NCBI RefSeq assembly: GCF_003027925.1 | Contig: NZ_PYPS01000010.1 | Coordinates: forward strand, 120,417 to 184,416 | Length of the DNA: 64,000 bases | Reading direction: 5' to 3' | From: Micromonospora sp. RP3T | GTDB taxonomy: Bacteria; Actinomycetota; Actinomycetes; Mycobacteriales; Micromonosporaceae | Part shown: in pieces, positions 62,119-64,000 of the stretch | Layout: the number at the start of each line of letters is the position of its first letter | Position numbering within the stretch: position 1 is the stretch's first letter | Made by a program: the position numbers and the translations under genes | Notes under the pieces: generated by a model | The model's input: only the letters and a program-made list of their open reading frames with translations | Told to the model about the DNA's origin: nothing | Database searches by the model: none

Positions 62119-63126
62119 GTGCTGCACCTGAGGGTGATCACGCCCGGCGACCGGTCGTCGGCCGTCGTCGACCTGTTGGCCGCCGATCCCGGCGTGACGC
62201 ATCTCGTGGTGATCCCCGGCGCCGCCCGTCAGCCGGCCGGCGACTACGTCACCTGCGACGTGGTCCGGGAGAGCGCCGACGGGGTGCTGCACAAGCTGCG
62301 CGAACTCGGTGTCGAGACGCACGGGGCGATCGCCGCCGAGGACGTGGAGCTGACGCTCTCCGCAGCGGCCGACCGAGCCGCCGACGCGGCTCCGGGGCAC
62401 GGCGAGGACGCGGTGGTCTGGGACGAGATCGCCGCGAAGACCGGTGAGCAGACGGTGCTCACCGGCACCTTCCTCGCCCTGATCACCGTGGCCACCATGA
62501 TCGCCGGTATCGGCGTGCTGCTCGACCAGCCCATCCTGATCGTCGGCGCGATGGTGGTCGGCCCCGAGTTCGGCCCGCTCGCCGCGCTCTGCGTGGCGCT
62601 GCTGCGCCGTCAGCCCGGCGTCGTCGGCCGCTCGGTGCAGGCCCTGACCGTCGGCTTCCTCGTCGCCATGGTGGCCACCGTGTTGAGCACCTGGGCGCTC
62701 ACCGCGGCCGGTCTGGTCAGCCGGGACATGCTGCTCGCCGAGCGCCCGCTCACCGACTTCATCTGGCGGCCGGACGCGCTCTCCTGGGTGGTCGGGCTGC
62801 TCGCCGGTGTCGCCGGCATGCTGTCGCTGACCTCGAAGAAGTCCGGCTCGCTCGTCGGCGTGCTGATCTCGGTGACCACCGTCCCGGCGGCCGCGAACGT
62901 GGCGGTCGCGGCGAGCTACGGGGTGTGGCACGAGGCGACCGGCTCCGCCCTCCAACTGGTGATCAACCTGGCCGCCATCGTGTTGGCCGGGCTGCTCACG
63001 CTGGTCGTGCAGTTGTGCTGGTGGCGGCGGGTGGCGCGGCGGACCGGGCGGGGGGTGCCGCGGCAGCGGGCCGACCGGCCGGCACCTGTCACCGCCAGTC
63101 GTCGCCCGCCTCGAGACGCCGGTTGA
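62119..63126 (+). CDS. DUF389-family membrane protein
   Basis: The 335-residue protein has a soluble N-terminal domain of about 115 residues (LHLRVITPGDRSSAVVDLLA), then six hydrophobic segments from about residue 120, including TFLALITVATMIAGIGVLLD and ILIVGAMVVGPEFGPLAAL, the latter being the DUF389 signature. The family's function is unknown. GTG 62119 with AGGAG at 62107-62111 is the start. A basic 40-residue tail ends the protein. The gene overlaps the convergent small ORF by 38 bases. It probably lies outside the polysaccharide locus. Confidence 0.9.
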   Translation: MLHLRVITPGDRSSAVVDLLAADPGVTHLVVIPGAARQPAGDYVTCDVVRESADGVLHKLRELGVETHGAIAAEDVELTLSAAADRAADAAPGHGEDAVVWDEIAAKTGEQTVLTGTFLALITVATMIAGIGVLLDQPILIVGAMVVGPEFGPLAALCVALLRRQPGVVGRSVQALTVGFLVAMVATVLSTWALTAAGLVSRDMLLAERPLTDFIWRPDALSWVVGLLAGVAGMLSLTSKKSGSLVGVLISVTTVPAAANVAVAASYGVWHEATGSALQLVINLAAIVLAGLLTLVVQLCWWRRVARRTGRGVPRQRADRPAPVTASRRPPRDAG

Positions 63127-63523
63127 GCAGCGTCGCCAGCGGAACGGACTCGCCGTCCCGGCCGCCCCGCCCGACCACCAGCGGGGGCGCGCTCGGCGGC
63201 GGCTCGGCCCCGAACAGCCGCGACCGCAGGCTCGGCGGCACGCTGAGCAGGTAGAAACGCCCGTCGACGTCCACCGCCCGGCTGCGCGCCCGGTCCACGT
63301 ACCAGCCGGTGATCCGGGTGCGGTAGCGACCGCGGCCGTCGTGGGCGGTCGCGACCAGCCGGTCGGTCGCCAGACCGCGCCGCCGCGCCTCGGCGGCGAA
63401 CGCGGCCACCAGCTTCGCGGCCTCCGCCTGCTCCGTGGCGCGTTCCCGGGCGTCGGCCGCCGCGTGGGCCGTCACGGCCCGGCGCTGCCGCTCCCGCCAC
63501 TGCGCGTCGTCGTCCACACCCAC
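63089..63523 (-). CDS. Small conserved-looking hypothetical protein
   Basis: I do not recognise this protein of about 144 residues. It begins with a charged coiled-coil-like helix (about 5-60, Ala/Glu/Arg-rich) and ends in a beta-rich region with ITGWYVDRARSRAVDVDGRF and LSVPPSLRSRLFGAEPPP. No signal or membrane segment is visible. The start is a guess: GTG 63523 or 63517, with no clear ribosome-binding site; the frame is open to 63916, but that part crosses repeats. Third-position GC supports coding. Confidence 0.55.
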   Translation of the reverse strand: MGVDDDAQWRERQRRAVTAHAAADARERATEQAEAAKLVAAFAAEARRRGLATDRLVATAHDGRGRYRTRITGWYVDRARSRAVDVDGRFYLLSVPPSLRSRLFGAEPPPSAPPLVVGRGGRDGESVPLATLLNRRLEAGDDWR

Positions 63524-63626
63524 GCCCGCGAGGGTACGCCCGCGCCGGTGCCCGCGCGCCTCACGGTCGCCCGGGTCGGGCGGTGCCCTGCCCGCGTGGA
63601 CCGCGCCCGCCGGTTGGGCGGTGCCC

Positions 63627-63660
63627 GCCGGCTCGTGGTGCCGGCCGGCTCGTGGTGCCG
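63627..63660. repeat. 17-bp tandem repeat, two copies
   Basis: GCCGGCTCGTGGTGCCG occurs twice head to tail (63627-63643, 63644-63660) in the 250-base gap between the last two genes. Confidence 0.85.
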
Positions 63661-63695
63661 GCCAGGCGTGGACGGTGCCACCCCGCCTCGCGGCG

Positions 63696-63755
63696 CTGTC
63701 GAGCTGAGTCGTTCGTGACATCACCGCTGAGTCGTTCGTGCTCTCAGCTCGACAG
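63696..63755. repeat. Composite repeat: 13-bp inverted ends enclosing two 15-bp direct repeats
   Basis: CTGTCGAGCTGAG (63696-63708) and CTCAGCTCGACAG (63743-63755) are perfect inverted repeats. Between and overlapping them GCTGAGTCGTTCGTG occurs twice (63703-63717 and 63726-63740). It could be a terminator for the minus-strand gene ending at 63774, a small REP-like element, or both. Confidence 0.8.
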
Positions 63756-63773
63756 GGCCGCGACCGGCAACGG

Positions 63774-64000
63774 TCAGGCCAGCCCGGCGCGGCGCAACGC
63801 CTCCGCCATGGCGTCGTTGACCGGCGCGGAGGCGCCACCGCCGCGCCCCTGACGCGGCTGCGAGCCGCCCCGGTCCCCACGCTGACGGCCGCCGCCCTGC
63901 CCGCCGCCCTGACCACGGTCCTGCCCGCCGGCCTGCCCGCCCCGTTGGCCGCCGCCCTGGCCCCGGTCCTGCCCGCCGCGCTGGCCGCCGGCCTGCCCGC
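63774..64000 (-). CDS. C-terminus of a Gly/Gln/Arg-rich protein (gene continues past the window), possibly Tex-like
   Basis: The frame is open from 64000 down to TGA 63776-63774 (about 75 residues). It is a run of GGQ, GGR and DRGQ blocks followed by APVNDAMAEALRRAGLA. The GGQDRGQGGG unit is repeated at both protein and DNA level. Such Gly-rich tails ending in a short AMAxALRRAGL helix resemble the end of Tex-type RNA-binding proteins as I remember them, but a helicase or other RNA-binding protein would look the same. The protein start and domains are outside the window. Confidence 0.5.
   Translation of the reverse strand, partial: GQAGGQRGGQDRGQGGGQRGGQAGGQDRGQGGGQGGGRQRGDRGGSQPRQGRGGGASAPVNDAMAEALRRAGLA

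Overview
The window is very GC-rich DNA from an actinomycete, most likely Micromonospora or a close relative. Signs of this are the extreme third-position GC, the frequent GTG starts and ATGA/GTGA stop-start overlaps, the GlgC-GlgM-GlgE-GlgB alpha-glucan genes, and a HisKA/OmpR two-component pair. I found no tRNA, rRNA, CRISPR array, transposase or integrase. The genus is inferred from style and gene content, not from a marker gene.

Region 1 (1-20.1 kb) is a cell-envelope glycan cluster. It begins with the end of a TetR regulator. It then holds the four enzyme types of the UDP-2,3-diacetamido-glucuronate (WbpA/B/E/D) route: a PLP aminotransferase (525), a Gfo/Idh sugar 3-dehydrogenase (1631), a UDP-sugar 6-dehydrogenase (16238) and a WbpD-like N-acetyltransferase (20070, minus). 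Between them lie five GT-B or GT4-like glycosyltransferases, two of them close paralogues, a GT2 protein resembling the teichoic acid GlcNAc transferases TarS/TarP, two multipass GT-C-like or PIG-V-like enzymes, and a TagF-type glycerophosphotransferase. Together these suggest an anionic, teichoic-acid-like wall glycopolymer carrying unusual amino sugars (inference). Strong hairpins close several of the transcription units.

Region 2 (20.1-28 kb) is mixed: a DUF952 protein, an OmpR-type regulator with its histidine kinase, a TAXI-type substrate-binding lipoprotein, an unrecognised gene, YaaA, a GT39-like membrane protein and an App1/DUF2183 phosphatase.

Region 3 (28-41 kb) is alpha-glucan metabolism: glgB and glgE on the minus strand, glgM (minus) divergent from glgC (plus), then pgm and nadK. 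The glg genes are split by about 3.5 kb of accessory DNA: an XRE-regulator remnant, an APH-like kinase, a methyltransferase, a 5'-truncated Uma2 gene, and an HxlR regulator divergent from a VOC protein. Two copies of a short intergenic repeat sit in this insert.

Region 4 (41-62 kb) looks like a Wzx/Wzy-dependent capsule or exopolysaccharide locus. CapE, CapF and CapG homologues give a complete UDP-N-acetyl-L-fucosamine pathway. A WbuB/WcaI-like GT4 directly follows capF and is a candidate L-FucNAc transferase. A short sugar-phosphate transferase is the likely initiator. There are two Wzx-like flippases, each translationally coupled to a related GT4, and two Wzy-like polymerases, so assembly functions are duplicated. 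Further GT4 enzymes, an FkbM methyltransferase and two extended SDRs complete it. No Wzc/Wzb-type length or export regulator is present in the window.

The right end (62-64 kb) holds a DUF389 membrane protein, a small hypothetical gene, a composite inverted/direct repeat, and the Gly/Gln/Arg-rich C-terminus of a gene running off the edge.
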